From Ptiloglossa arizonensis (lineage: Eukaryota > Arthropoda > Insecta > Hymenoptera > Colletidae), in assembly GCF_051014685.1 (NCBI RefSeq), contig NC_135056.1, forward strand, positions 3,782,001-3,846,000: a stretch of DNA of 64,000 nucleotides, in the 5' to 3' direction. Positions 23,960 to 35,866 of this stretch are shown piece after piece. The notes below the pieces were generated by a model, which worked only from the letters and a program-made list of their open reading frames with translations, was not told the origin of the DNA and made no database searches. Position numbers and translations under genes: made by a program. How positions within the stretch are numbered: the first letter of the stretch is position 1; each line of letters opens with the position of its first letter.

Positions 23960-26640
23960 ACGTAAGTAACAATAACAGCACAAACTTCTGTGTTATACAT
24001 TTTAGAATTGCAACATAATATATCGTCAGTTATACAAATTTTCAATAACGGTTGTAGCATTGAGTTTGCAGAAGAGAGTTGTAATATACTAACAGGAAAT
24101 AAAGTAATATCTATCATAAATGCAACTGGAAATTTGTATAAGCTCGAGATTAAACAGAAAGCACTTGAGGCGGTGAAGCAACAAGGAAAGAACTACATAC
24201 ATAAATGGCATGTCAAGCTATGGCATAGAGACCCAGAGGCGATAAGAAGGCTGGTTAGAGAAGGCATGGTAACGGGTATACGGATTCAGGACTGCGAAAT
24301 TAAAGTGACATGGAAGACGTGCATGGAACAGAAGATGGCCAGGAACCTTTTCCCAAGGAATCCGAAAATAAAACGAAGACATTGCTCGACCTGGTGCACA
24401 CTGACGTATGTAGGCCACTGCAAACCACCACACCAAACGGCAAAAGGTATACACTGTCATTAGTTGATGATTTGACCACAAACTTACCAGCCCATAAATC
24501 AGAAGTTATCTGGGAAATCAGAGAGGATATGACGATGACAAAAATGAAATTTGACAAGAAACCGCAGATAATAAAATCCGATAGATCCAAGGAATATGTT
24601 ATCGGGCACTGATGATTACTTGACAAATTAAGGAACAAGAATAGAATTAACAGCGCGGCACTTACTCCAGCAGAATGGAAAAGCAGGGAGGTGAACCAGG
24701 TATTTAGTAGAGATGACTAGATTCGTGAAGATTTGACAAAGAAGTACTAGGGAGAAATTATCGTTACAGGAAAGTATCTATGAAATAGGCTATCAACGAG
24801 AACTAGAAGTAAAACACAGAATAAACACTGGCATGAAATAAAACCAAATTTAAAGAACATTTACAAATTTGAAACTGAAGCGTATGTGCGGATTATCGAC
24901 GAACAGAGATTCAAACTGGACACCAATGGCTAATAAAATGTATTATATTGTGTGGACTACAACGATGAGTCCAAAGCATATGGCTTACTGACTACAGAGA
25001 CAAGTAAAATGATTGTAAGTCGGGATATCATATTCTTAGACAGTGTAGAGCAAAAGGAGTTTGTGGAAATTTAATCTGAAAAATACCCAGAAGACAAATA
25101 TGAAATCTTGGAGCTAAAAATAAGAATTAAGCAGATCAAAAGCAGATCAAGGTCTATCGAAGAGGCACTTACAAGATGCATAGACAGATCTGAAAAGAAG
25201 CACTGGATAAGGAATATTCATTGCTAATGAATAATATCTAGAAATAGGAGAAACCACCAGAAAATATCAAATCACTTGCATGTAAGTGAGTGTTCAAACT
25301 AAAGTGAAACCTAGACGGTAAGGTGATAAAGCATTAAGCCAGACTAATAGCATTGGGTTGTTGACAAAATTATGATATAGATTACGAGGAAGTGTTTGCA
25401 CCAGTTGTGAGACATACTATACTAAATATTTTACTAAGCATTTCAGGCGAACACAGGCTAAAGGTCAACAATACGATGCAAAAAATTCTTTTCTAAATAG
25501 AAAGCTCAAAGAAAATATATGTAAAACACGCAGTAATTAAAATGATATGGGGTAGAAGGAACAAAAGGATTGGCTTTAAAATTAAACAAAAGCATGCATG
25601 ATTTCAAATAGGCAGTAAACAACTGGTATGCAGACATTTTAATAAAACTTAGATACGAACAAGGATAGGAAAACAGGTGTCATTAGTTGAAGATACAGAT
25701 AAAGAGAAAAGTTACACGATAATCTACATTGATGGCAGTGCCTTGAAGAACACAAATAAAATTATAAATTCTAAGGAGAAACCTTCAAAACTACACAAAA
25801 TCAAAGCTAGGCGATACTAAGGAATATTGTGAAACATTTTAGATTCGCCAAAATTAACACACATGTTTGAGGAAGCCGAAGTCTCGAATAAGTCAATAGG
25901 TCAAAACGATAACGCCCTACTGAACAATTAAAAACCTCAAAGTCTCATGGAAAGCTTGATATACCTTTCAGTAACAACTTATCCAGATATGACCCCATGG
26001 GTAACGATTTTGAACAGTAAAATGAAAAACACCACAGAAACCGACAGGAATGAGACAAAGAGAGTGACGAGATATCTGAAAAAGTATGTAGGTACAAACT
26101 AAAATTGGGGAATGAAAAACTAAGAAACATCATAGAATATTTAGACACAGATTAGCATGAATCCACGAGAGGCAACAAACTCAACAGTGAACACGTACTC
26201 AAATGGTGACAGCACGATGAGTTAGGGGTGCAAAAAATAATCGTATGTTTCGCTGTGATCGACTAGAGCCGAATATGTTTCCTTAAGCGAGACAATCCAA
26301 TAAAGAATGTGGATCATCAAATTTCAAGCTGAAAGTACGACTACTGATAGTAATACGAGGAGATAACCAGAGTTGCATTAAACTTACTAAAAATCGAAAC
26401 TGCGAAAGAAAGACGAAGCACATTGACAAAAAATATCATTTTTTATGATATTTGGTGGAGTGTGAAATAATTAAACTAATTTACTGTGAAACGATTCATA
26501 TGGTTGCAGATTATTTGAGTAAGTCATTAGGAGTGACCAAATTGAAAATGCTGACGAGGAAATGCGATTTACAATTAACATTGGATGGTGATGTTGGTCA
26601 GGAATGATGAAAACTAGCTCCATGGTTAGAAACGACGCCA
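23960..26640 (+). pseudogene. Ty1/copia retrotransposon pol relic
   Basis: Copia-type pol pieces follow in the correct order over many frameshifts and stops. GAG-pre-integrase lies at about 24050-24340 (GCSIEFAEESC, WHRDPEAIRRLV). The integrase core follows from 24370 (LDLVHTDVC, TPNGKRYTLSLVDD) to about 25060. The reverse transcriptase contains YEEVFAPVVRHT near 25380-25420 and LMESLIYLSVTTYPDM near 25943-25995. The RNase H end lies at 26350-26600 (GDNQSCIKLTKN, TKHIDKKYHF, VADYLSKSLG). Gag, protease and a 5' LTR are not recognisable, so the copy is 5'-truncated or too decayed. It is not functional. Confidence 0.85.
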
Positions 26641-26761
26641 GCAGAAGACAGAGAGATACACTAGCTATGTAACTAGACTTCATATTTTCGAAAAAAAAAG
26701 GTAGAAAGATTTAAAGTGGAAGAAACCATAAGGAACAATTAAAAGTATCAGAAAATAATAT

Positions 26762-27055
26762 TGTTAAGTAGAATTCATTAAAATGTTTAAAAATCTATAA
26801 AATTTTAAAAATAAATGATATTTATTTTCCTGTATCCCTATACAATAGAAGCAGCTGTCATACAATATGACTTGGGCAAACTTTACGATTGGCTGCTGTC
26901 ATGTGCGCTTACTCTATTGTATTTGTCGGCGCAACTACAAAAACAGTGGAGGGGATAGAAAGACTACTTATAACAAAACACGTGTGACGACTTGCAACGA
27001 GACAATACTATATGCTACTTTTTGTTTTCAAAGTATTGTCAAATTTATTCACAAC
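26762..27055 (+). mobile_element. possible 3' LTR of the copia relic
   Basis: A purine-rich stretch near 26690-26720 follows the end of pol, and TGTTAAGTAGAATTC at 26762 is a plausible LTR start. AATAAA near 26811 would fit LTR polyadenylation. A CA end near 27055 (CACAACCCA) is a guess. No matching 5' LTR was found, so the boundary is weakly supported. Confidence 0.3.
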
Positions 27056-27109
27056 CCAAGAAGAACGAGGTTCCCAATGAGTAATCGAAGCAAAAGAATA
27101 ATATTTTGA

Positions 27110-28446
27110 TTTTGTTTTCTTCGTTACTATAAGACGACTTTAAGCGGATTCATGACAGCGTTATAATAAAAACGATACCAAACCCGAATATACATCAATA
27201 ATTTTAAGTTAAATAGTAATTAAACATTTGTTAATATAAAAAAAAGTATTGAATATTTTTATAAAAAGTAGGTTATACAAAAATTTCATTAAAAATTTCA
27301 ATTATTATTTAAAGACTGTCCCTTGTGAGTGATTAAATAATATACATATTCTATATTTTCAGTTTTATTAGTTGCCCGTGGGATCGCGTTTTTTCTATAT
27401 TAATTCTTTCTCCATGAATAGAATCAAATACAACTAAAAATATCTAAAATATGGTAAAAATTATTGAGAATGTGTATACTTTTCGCAAAACGACTAAATT
27501 GTTCGCAAAGTTGACTAAATTGAAAAGACAAGAGCGATCAAATGTCGCATACCAGTCTTTCAAACTGTTACAACTCAGTGTCGATCAAGTAATAGCCTGA
27601 AAGATATTACAGTAGATACATATATCTATATAAATACTTTTATTGTCACATCGGTAAAAAGACGTAATTTAACATTTAAATATTACGATTTAAGAATTCT
27701 ATAAAGTATGCCACAAAATAGGGATAAACAGTTATTGGCCATTAAACAGTAATTGACCTTTTCATAAAAACAGAAATATATTAAGAGATGTTTAATGTCA
27801 TCTATACAACTCTCGTACTCGTTATATATAGCCAAATAAAATTTGCATTTATGAAAAGTGTAATTTGTTTATTAAAAATGGAAGAAAATGTAAATGGCCA
27901 ACAATTTTCGTATAAATAATGTTAAAAAACACTGATTGGTCATACAGCCAATAACGTTTGGAGATTATGATAATGATGAAACAATCATTGGCCTCGTGTT
28001 CGTCGTTACCATAGATATGGATAAATCATTAAATTGTAATAGTAAAAATATAAATATATAGAAAAATACAAAAATCATTAGATTGCTGTCTCTATGGTTA
28101 CTCTATATTCTTTTCAGCAGTTAATTATTGTCGATTGATCGATCGACCAAGTACTCTTTTGACTTAGTTAATATCTATTTTCATTACAAGTAACAAATTT
28201 TTTATATATTTTTTACAAATTCTTAATTTTTCATAAGTTTCATTTATTTTCAGAATATTAAAGTTTCTCTTAAAATTACACATATTTTCATTGATTTTAT
28301 TTTCAAATTAATCGAATGGACATATAATAATCAATTGTTTATACAATGCTGTTACTTAAAGGGTCAATCATTGTATCGTTTACTCTTACTTAGGAATTAA
28401 ACAAATTCTTCATTAAACTAACATTAATATAAAAATGTAAACTAAC
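27110..28446. other. AT-rich intronic stretch, nothing recognised
   Basis: No coding similarity, repeats or RNA genes seen. It is the 5' end of the intron between the 43-nt and 177-nt FERM exons. Confidence 0.5.
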
Positions 28447-28489
28447 CTTTCACTTGTTTGATCGCCGTTTTTGCCAGGTCTAACCAATG
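28447..28489 (-). CDS. FERM-domain protein, 43-nt exon (F1-F2 linker)
   Basis: This very small minus-strand exon lies between the acceptor TTTTGTTTCAG and a GTTAGT donor. It encodes HWLDLAKTAIKQVK plus one base (phase 0 to phase 1). The motif corresponds to the WLDPxKxIxKQVK linker that follows the F1 lobe in band 4.1/FRMD-type FERM proteins. It joins in frame to 35867-35971 upstream (...CRQR-HWLDL) and to 9483-9659 downstream (...QVK-DMDPIL). The agreement of phase, motif order and splice sites across three exons is strong evidence despite the size. Homology searches limited to long ORFs would miss it. Confidence 0.88.
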
Positions 28490-29032
28490 CTGAAACAAAA
28501 TAATTCGATATGTAATGTAAGATATAAAATAAACAATTATACAATTTATTAAATAATCGATATTATTTCGTTTTAAAATTATGAGTTTTTTATGAACCTT
28601 TTCAGGGATAAATTATTTTATTTGAAATATAGAAAAATTGGAACTGTTATTGATCAACGACGTTTCTCAGTTTTGTAACGATACTGTAGTGTTCTACCAA
28701 AATTTATTTATGAATATTTATTGTACAACTTCAATGAAAACCGATTACAAAAATTATTCTAATCTAATGAGCTCTTCGTCCGAATGACGATTCGTTTATA
28801 CATCAGTAGATGTAAAAAACGAATTTAATAATAGATAGATGAATAAATTTAGTAAACTTTAGTCGCACCATTGGAAGAAGCGACTTCAAGACCTATAAAA
28901 CACGTTTTCCTATTATTCGAGCTGATATTTTGCAGAAAATTTTTTTATGTATTAAAACCATTACAAGGGATTTCTAAAACAAATTATAAGTTACAAAATC
29001 AGAATTGCCCTAATAATGACTCTCTTATTTAG

Positions 29033-29050
29033 CCCCCCCCCCCCCCCCCC
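29033..29050 (+). repeat. poly(C) tract, 18 C
   Basis: Uninterrupted run of 18 cytosines in an AT-rich region. Confidence 0.95.
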
Positions 29051-29134
29051 ATTAAAGACTGCTTCTACGTATGCGTCAACCCATTTCAATGATCTTGAAT
29101 CCCCGCTTGACAACGACCGGGCTATTAATCTAGC

Positions 29135-29190
29135 TTAACCTAACCTAATCCATCGATTAAGTTAGATTAGGTTAGATTGAGATTAGATTA
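29135..29190. repeat. hairpin of TTAGG-like telomere motifs
   Basis: TTAACCTAACCTAATC is followed after about 14 bp by GATTAGGTTAGATT, forming an inverted repeat built from CCTAA/TTAGG motifs with further degenerate copies downstream. TTAGG is the usual insect telomere repeat. Interstitial origin is inference. Confidence 0.5.
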
Positions 29191-29611
29191 TTTTGGAGTG
29201 AGGGTGCAGACAGAATGTACCCCCTTTCTGCGCACACACGTTAAATTTTTAAACAAATTATAATTCACTACTATATTCATTCATTGAATAGAAATACTAC
29301 CAAATAAACCACATATTTTTCTAATATTTTTTTAATAAACCTAAATGATATAACTACGTTAACTATTTATATGACTTTCATATTACGAACTATTTATATG
29401 CTTTGCATATTATGAATTATTTATATAATTAATGCCTGTGTATCAACTTTGTAGAATTAATTTACTAGAATTAACTTATTAAAAAATATGTAAATTGAGT
29501 AGTAGCAAATTACGGATACTAGTCAACATTCGATTTGTTCTGAAATAAATGTCGTGTTTCTGGGCATTGGAAACTTAACGAAAAATTGTTATCTCAGTGA
29601 GTTGTGCTCAC

Positions 29612-30115
29612 GATTAAACATGGAGTTGTCAATGTGATGAATTGGGGATGCTTTGGTGCAAACAAAGTGCAGAATTTATTCAAAACAAGCGGAATTCTAC
29701 GAGTATACAGTACCACCAGAAAGGAGCATTATTGACAAAAACTTTGTGTTTATGCATGAGAATGACCTCAAGCAAAATGTAAAAGTGTGTCACAACTGTT
29801 TAAAAGAATTAGAGGACAACAGTGTAGACAGCCACATTCACCAAATTTGACTCGAATGAAGTTGTTAGAGAATAAAATACACTTAGAAAAAACGAAATGT
29901 CAAAAGTTCAACAAACAGCTACGGTCTTATTTGCAAGATGTCTGGAAAGAAATTCAGGAAGATTGCAGTATAATAGAGTTACAAAGCTTTTCATCGTATC
30001 GTATCCAGTGTCCAAATACTTATGCAAGGTATTACATATACAATGAATACAATAACATGGACTATTGCTGGGTCACGTGGCATAAATGGAAACTCACGTA
30101 AAATTGGCACGATAC
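29612..30115 (+). pseudogene. Tc1-like transposase relic
   Basis: The plus-strand reading gives KHGVVNVMNWGCFGANK, corresponding to the Tc1 block KHGGGSVMVWGCFS, then YTVPPERSIIDKNFVFMHEN and DLKQNVKVC in place of the usual FQQDNDPKHTA block. Near the end, WKEIQEDC corresponds to the C-terminal WxxI block. The catalytic aspartate of the FQQD block reads as FMHEND here, so that site is altered. Stops and frameshifts are present. The N-terminal DNA-binding part is missing. The next element starts 30 bp downstream. Confidence 0.65.
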
Positions 30116-30144
30116 TCAATATGTTCTATAGTATACTTTGCCTA

Positions 30145-31063
30145 CACAAAGGGTGTCCCAATCATCGCCGGTCGATTTGAATTTCGCGCTATTTTTAAAA
30201 CGTTAAACCGATTAACCTGAAACTTGACATATGTCATCTAGATAGATGGGAAATTAATCATGGAAAAGTACACGGTGAAAAAACGCCTGAAAATTATTCA
30301 GGTGTATTATGAAAAACCGCGATCTTTAACGCTTTAACTTTAACGATTCGGGAACTTTGTAATCATTTCCCTCGAAATCATGTGCCGGCAAAAAGTATCG
30401 TGAATAAACAAAATTGTCGCGTATGGGGCTCGGAAAATCCACGACAAGTTGAACAATTGCCAATGCATCCAAAACGAGTCATTGTTTGGTGCAGTTTTTG
30501 GTCAAAAAGTATGATTGGACCATTTTTCTTCGAAAATGATGATGGCGACGTGGTTACTGTGAATTGGAAACGATATCGTGGCACGTTGACTGGCTATTTT
30601 TGGCATCAATTGAAAGGTCTTGACTTGGCTGATATTTGGTTCCAGCAAGATGGTGTCCCTTGCCACACAACGAATGAAACAATGGCACTTTTGCAAATAA
30701 AATTTCCGCAACGCATAATTTCTCGAAGAGGTGATGTCAATTGACCACCAAGATCATGCGATTTGACACCTTTGGACTTTTTTCTTTGGGGTCACATCAA
30801 AGGTAAGATTTATACCGACAATCCAGAAACAATTCCAGAGCTGAAAGACAACGTCGAACGTGTTCTTGGTGAAATTAATCGTCGTGAAAAATTTTGGGAA
30901 AAGATTGGTGGTCTGTTGAAAAAGCCGAGGCGGCCATTTGGAAGATATCTTGTTTCATTATTAACTCCCAAGTTTGTACTGTTAAATAAAATAAAAGTAT
31001 CAAGATTACTTGAACGATTTTATTCAAAAATAAATCGACCGATGATGATTGAGACACCTTTTG
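30145..31063 (+). mobile_element. internally deleted DDE_3-type Tc1/mariner element
   Basis: A 919-bp element lies between TA dinucleotides (30143-30144, 31064-31065). The inverted ends align over about 33 bp: left GGGTGTCCCAATCATCG, complement of the right AGGTGTCTCAATCATCAT, both followed by CGGTCGATTT. The terminal repeats are still well matched, so the insertion is younger than most others in this window. Confidence 0.9.
30260..30930 (+). pseudogene. transposase of the 30145-31063 element, internally deleted
   Basis: The coding region starts at ATG 30260 (MEKYTVKKRLKIIQVYYE, the DNA-binding start). It then jumps, through a frame break near 30330-30390, to VNKQNCRVWGSENPRQVEQ. The rest of the DNA-binding region and the first catalytic aspartate block (SDEAHF) have therefore been lost. 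The second aspartate survives in IWFQQDGVPCH and the third catalytic region in LTPLDFFLWGHIKGKIY. A TGA near 30742 separates these two blocks, between RGDVN and PPRSCD. The gene cannot make an active enzyme, but the ends could be mobilised by a related transposase. Confidence 0.85.
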
Positions 31064-31772
31064 TATGATTTCTGTGATGTTTTCTGTTCGCTGCCTGCAC
31101 GTATTCCGATGCGTTCTGCAAATTTGAATTCAGGTATGTGACGTGTTTGAGTGATGGAAAGAAGAAGAAAAAATAAGTTCCTGTTCTTTCTACCATATGT
31201 ACTCTCTCGACCACGATGAAGCCCAAGCATGTGAGGTTAAAATCTCTGTTTCTGACCTCACAGATTAAAAATAGATTTCTGAATAGTTGTCTGCGCGACT
31301 CATGTCTAACTGTGTTGCGTCACATCATATAAAAAAAAGTATTCTAAAAAAATCTCAGTATACCGTAATTCTGAGGTCATAGTCGTGTTACAATGCAGTA
31401 ACAATGCCTCTCATACTCTCAATTCCTTTTACTTAGCTGCCATATGGTTGATGTTGAAATAGCACCTTTTTTTTGAAAATTGAACCTACAACAGATGGGA
31501 CGTTTCTTAACCAAATATACCCCAAAGAGTTAAACATGGAATGACCTAAGAACGAGCCGTATAAGAAGCTTTAGTCGTCAATATCCCTAATCCGAACTCT
31601 CGCTCTTTTATAGAAAATATCATACTGTCTCCTAAACGCGAACGACTACTCGTTGCTTCAGCTTGCACTGAATTCGATTGAATTCAAATCATAATTCTGT
31701 TGACTCGTAAAAATATAAGTCTATTGCATAAAAAGATGTCACGTGTTAGCACGAGGAACATTCTGTATACTA

Positions 31773-31980
31773 GGTTGTTCGATAAGTTTTGTCGTTTCTT
31801 CCATTGTAAAAAAATACTATGACACTTCGACTTTGAACAACTATAATTATGCGAATGACTGGACAGATCTACATAAAACTTCACACATGTTCATCAAACA
31901 GTAGTACCATCTTTAGGAAACTAAAACGACGAACCGAATAGCTCCATTTCTTATCGAACGACAAAACTTATTGAGCAACC
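31773..31980 (+). mobile_element. mariner-type MITE, copy 2
   Basis: 208-bp element with TA on both sides. The ends are GGTTGTTCGATAAGTTTTGT and its near-perfect inverted counterpart ending TTATTGAGCAACC. It contains no coding capacity. It is nearly the same as 40300-40507 and inverted relative to 4102-4300. The flanking 31066-31770 has no recognised feature. Confidence 0.9.
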
Positions 31981-32174
31981 TATTAAAGCTTTATTTCGTA
32001 TATACATATGAATATGGGATTTATCTATTCATTTACCTTCGTTGTTTAGCAGTATGCTATTTTTACTTTAACTTTACGAAGTTATTAGAAAATGTCCGTA
32101 AAGAAGAATATATGGCAAAAATGTATGAAATATTTTTTATATTATTCGAAAGTTTTATGTTATGGAAGTGGTTC

Positions 32175-32643
32175 TTGAAGAACCCTACGACTATGTAGAA
32201 CCCATTTTAAAAAATACTGGTGTGACATATAGGTCATTAATTCTACAACTGTTATAGAATGGATACAGGACTGTTAAAAGAACTGATATAGAATCGACAT
32301 TAGAACCGATACTAGAACTGTATTGATCCGAACTGGAATCGATATGTTCACTTTTATCAGTTCTCGTAACAGATATTCCGAATAAAAGTTCTTCATAATA
32401 GTTTCGAGAACCGGAATCGATACTGTAACTGTTTTCAATACCTGGTTGAGGAGTTCTTCTACTTTGAAACACTGATAACTTTCTGAATCTTTTGCTCAAA
32501 CACTATTGATAATAACTCTTTCAAACTTTATATATTAAGTTATACATATTTGAAGGAAATATATTTTTGTCACGAAGAAATATTAATGTATATTAATGTG
32601 TATTATTTAAAATGGGTTCTACAGAGTCGTAGGGTTCTTCAAA
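32175..32643. mobile_element. 469-bp MITE with about 38-bp inverted ends
   Basis: The left end 32175-32212 and the complement of the right end 32604-32643 share GAAGAACCCTACGAC, then one mismatch, then TGTAGAACCCATTTTAAA. The interior (about 32265-32430) is made of degenerate copies of a GAACYGATA-like motif. The target duplication is not clear. The superfamily is unknown. Confidence 0.75.
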
Positions 32644-34078
32644 AACATAACGTAAAAAAATATTAATTCATTAAAGTAATATGTTGTCACTGTCTTAGCG
32701 ACCTTGATATGTAAAATTTTATCCATCTAAAACAAAAAATGGACATGATTTTGTGTTTAATATGAGCATAGGTGTAGCAGAAATCAAAAAGAAAGTATTC
32801 AAAATTATTGAAATGATAGCTCTGTAGGAAAATGGTGGGATTGTACAGAAAAAAGTGAAACTTCTTTTTTTTTTTTAACAAAAAAGAGTGATTGCAAATA
32901 TCGCGTTGATTGTAGTCTCAGCAATTAAGACATACTTATTTTATATGTGTGTCAAATTTTATGAAGATTGATTCATTGGTGTCTGTTCCGTTCCGCAATC
33001 TTTTATCATCCTGATCACCCTGCCAAAGAGATCAAAGAGGCTCTTCGATTACTTATTATGGGTATCATAAATGTAGTTAAATCTACACAGCAGACGCTGA
33101 CCTGTAAACTCTGACCCAGGACTTCCTATGCCGAATGTTAATAACAATTTTCTCCTAGGCAACAACTCTAACTACGAGATACGATACCATGATTATTGGA
33201 CAAACATTATGTCTCCGTATCCAATCAAGAGTCAATTAACACTCAAACATACCGAACGCACAGACATACATATTGTAAGCCACTCGGTTTCACAATTCAT
33301 CCAAGTTTAACGCAGCTGTGCACAAACACAACCAGTGCGTTGGAAAGAATTATTACTTCATTCACATTGTTCTATCAAGTGTGTAGCATATATACGACTA
33401 CTTTGGTTACATTCGTGAGGAGTTCACGTTGCAACGGTGTTTGTGTTTTTAAGGACAGGCGCTCGAAAAAGTAATTTTAACAAAATCGGTGTTAAGCCTT
33501 TCTGTACAGTGCTGGAATCAGTGAACTCGAGTAACTGCTCTGTGACCATGAATATATATTAGTGAAATATCAGTGTGAGTAAAAAATGACTGGCACAGGA
33601 CTCACGGGGTTAAACTTGAAGACCACAAGCGACGAATTCGCCCACGCAAACAATTGTATACATACAGTACTGTTATAATGTTCATTGCCGATATTCAAAT
33701 AAATGCGAATAAAAATACAAAAAGGAATCTACACTGTATTTCAATTTTTATCTAATCGCGGTTACCTTCAATTACAGTATTTCGGAAATTTTTCAAATTT
33801 CAATTTAACAATTTAAATATATTCTGAACGATTAAAACTTTAAGAAACTGCAAAGAAAAAAGTTGATTTCTTTTTATGATTAGAGTAAAAAAATCCTTGA
33901 AAAATCTGCTCTGAGGTTGCTAAGTTTTATTCCGTTGAGTAGCATATCCCTACAAAGAAACATCCTATACTATTCTTATTGAAAATATCACTTTCAATCT
34001 ATAACAAATACAAACTCATTCACGGTGAAAGAAATTTATATTGTGTGAACAGTTTTAAGATTCAATAACCTGACTATT
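32644..34078. other. stretch without recognised features
   Basis: Short ORFs at 33128-33474 lack similarity and splice borders. I see no repeats or RNA genes. Confidence 0.45.
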
Positions 34079-34520
34079 GATTTCGAAAGCAGACTTACAA
34101 GGGATATCACTTAAGTGATTTTTATCAAATTTACACATAGTATAGTTTTTAGAAAAATATTTAAATTTGGGGGAGGAAAACACATTTCCCTCGATATTTC
34201 GAAAACGATGAGACTTAAAAAAAAGTTGCTTAAACAAAACTTGCGTACTTTTGAATATTGAATTTAAAACTTTGTTTTATACAATTCATTGTTTAGCATC
34301 TTTATAAATTTGCCAATATAAACTATATACCAATATCGAAAATGCATATATTTGAAGATTTTCGTTTGATCTTTGCTAATTCAGAAAAGTGCTAACTCTA
34401 TTGGATGCAGCATTAGATCTTTCAAACTGTTTTGAAAATAAAACTGTAATGCCATAAGGTAACTAGTATATTGTACGTTTGTAAACATTTGGTAGCTCTG
34501 ATTTTAAAGTACGACTCTTT
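34079..34520 (+). repeat. single-arm fragment of the palindromic repeat family
   Basis: Collinear with the left arm of the element at 14386-15250: CTTACAAGGG terminus, ATAGTTTTTAGAAAAATATT, CTCGATATTTCGAAAA, TTGCCAATATAAACTATA and the final TTGTACGTTTGTAAACATTT. An internal portion (about 14810-15080 of the left arm) is absent. It shows that one arm can exist alone. Confidence 0.75.
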
Positions 34521-35114
34521 TTGCAGCTATACTAACTTTATTACATTTTCCACAAGCAATTATCATCAGAACAAGATTATTGATCTTATCATTGCACCAC
34601 TTGTTCGTATGTATGATGTCCCTTGTTAATTTTTCTCTTCGAACATTAAACAAATTACAACGAGGACAGAGAGGAAGAGAGAGAAAGTTACATGCAAAAT
34701 AAACCATACTATTTTTTCCAGTTCTTTTTGTGTTAGGTTTGCATCGTTTAATATTGCAATGTCTATGAGATACGTTTTATTTTTATTTTTGTCGATTAAT
34801 GTAATGTCTTGTATACCACATACGATAGTTTTATCTGTGTTTAGTGTTATATTCCAAAGTAGCTTATATTCTTGATTTCCTTATATATTTTTGGGTGTCT
34901 ATATGTAGTATGGTATATGTGTTTTTATTAGTTTATATCGTGTTCAAAGTTCTTAGTGTATGATTTTTGCTATTGAGTTGTGTCTGTTGATGTAATTGTA
35001 TAAAAAAGTGTGATTACTTTACATGCTCCGATAATATGTTATATCGTTTCTTTTTTTTGATAACATGTCTATATTTTCTTTTATTATGCGTTTTCTTTAC
35101 CTTTTGCGCTTTAA

Positions 35115-35821
35115 GGGGTTAGTCGAACCTTAAAATTTTTTAAATCAATGTATCTTGAATCTTACATTCTTACGAAATTAATACTTGTAATCATTTCAAA
35201 TTAACATAGCCTATTGTTCGTTATTCGGTAAATAATTTGTCAAACTTTTATTTAAAAAATATTAATAATCACAAGAATTACATTCAACTATGTAAATGTA
35301 CAGTTGCTTGACAAGTTAACATAGTTCGAGACTCAAAAAGAATTTAACAAAAAAATACGTCTAATTTTGAAAGGTACAAGTACATCTTTCGTGTTTTGCA
35401 AATAAAACGGGAAGAAAAATTATTTTTAGTTATTTAGACGAATCGAAATTTGTTCACGTCCAATTGCAATGTATTTATTTTTTTCTGTACAATTTTTAAA
35501 AAATATTCTTTCTGGCTCATTTTAGATAGTGTTCCTAAGTGTATGTATACAAATTTTTAAGAAAATCGTTAAAAATATATTCGATATTTCATGTTTCCCG
35601 TTTCTGAAAACATAGTTCTCAGAAAATCGTGTTTGTGTTTAAGGTTACACATTTTTCTCATAGAAACACATTGCAAATTTTTCTCGTCACAGAATATGTT
35701 CATGTATTTGTTCAATAAAGGAATTTTTCGATAAATCGAAGCTGAGATTATGTAGAAGCCTTTTAGTTATTGAAATATGTAGAAGTTTTAAAAATGATTT
35801 TTTTTTAAGCCTGACTATCCC
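35115..35821. mobile_element. non-autonomous piggyBac-like element
   Basis: A 707-bp segment flanked by TTAA at 35111-35114 and 35822-35825. The ends are imperfect inverted repeats: GGGGTTAGTCGAACCTTAAA on the left, and the complement of the right end reads GGGATAGTCAGGCTTAAAAA. TTAA targets with GGG-starting termini are typical of the piggyBac superfamily. No transposase is present. It ends 45 bp from the splice donor of the FERM exon at 35867. Confidence 0.55.
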
Positions 35822-35866
35822 TTAATTAAAGTATAATAGCGTGTATTGTTATATAAACAAACTTAC

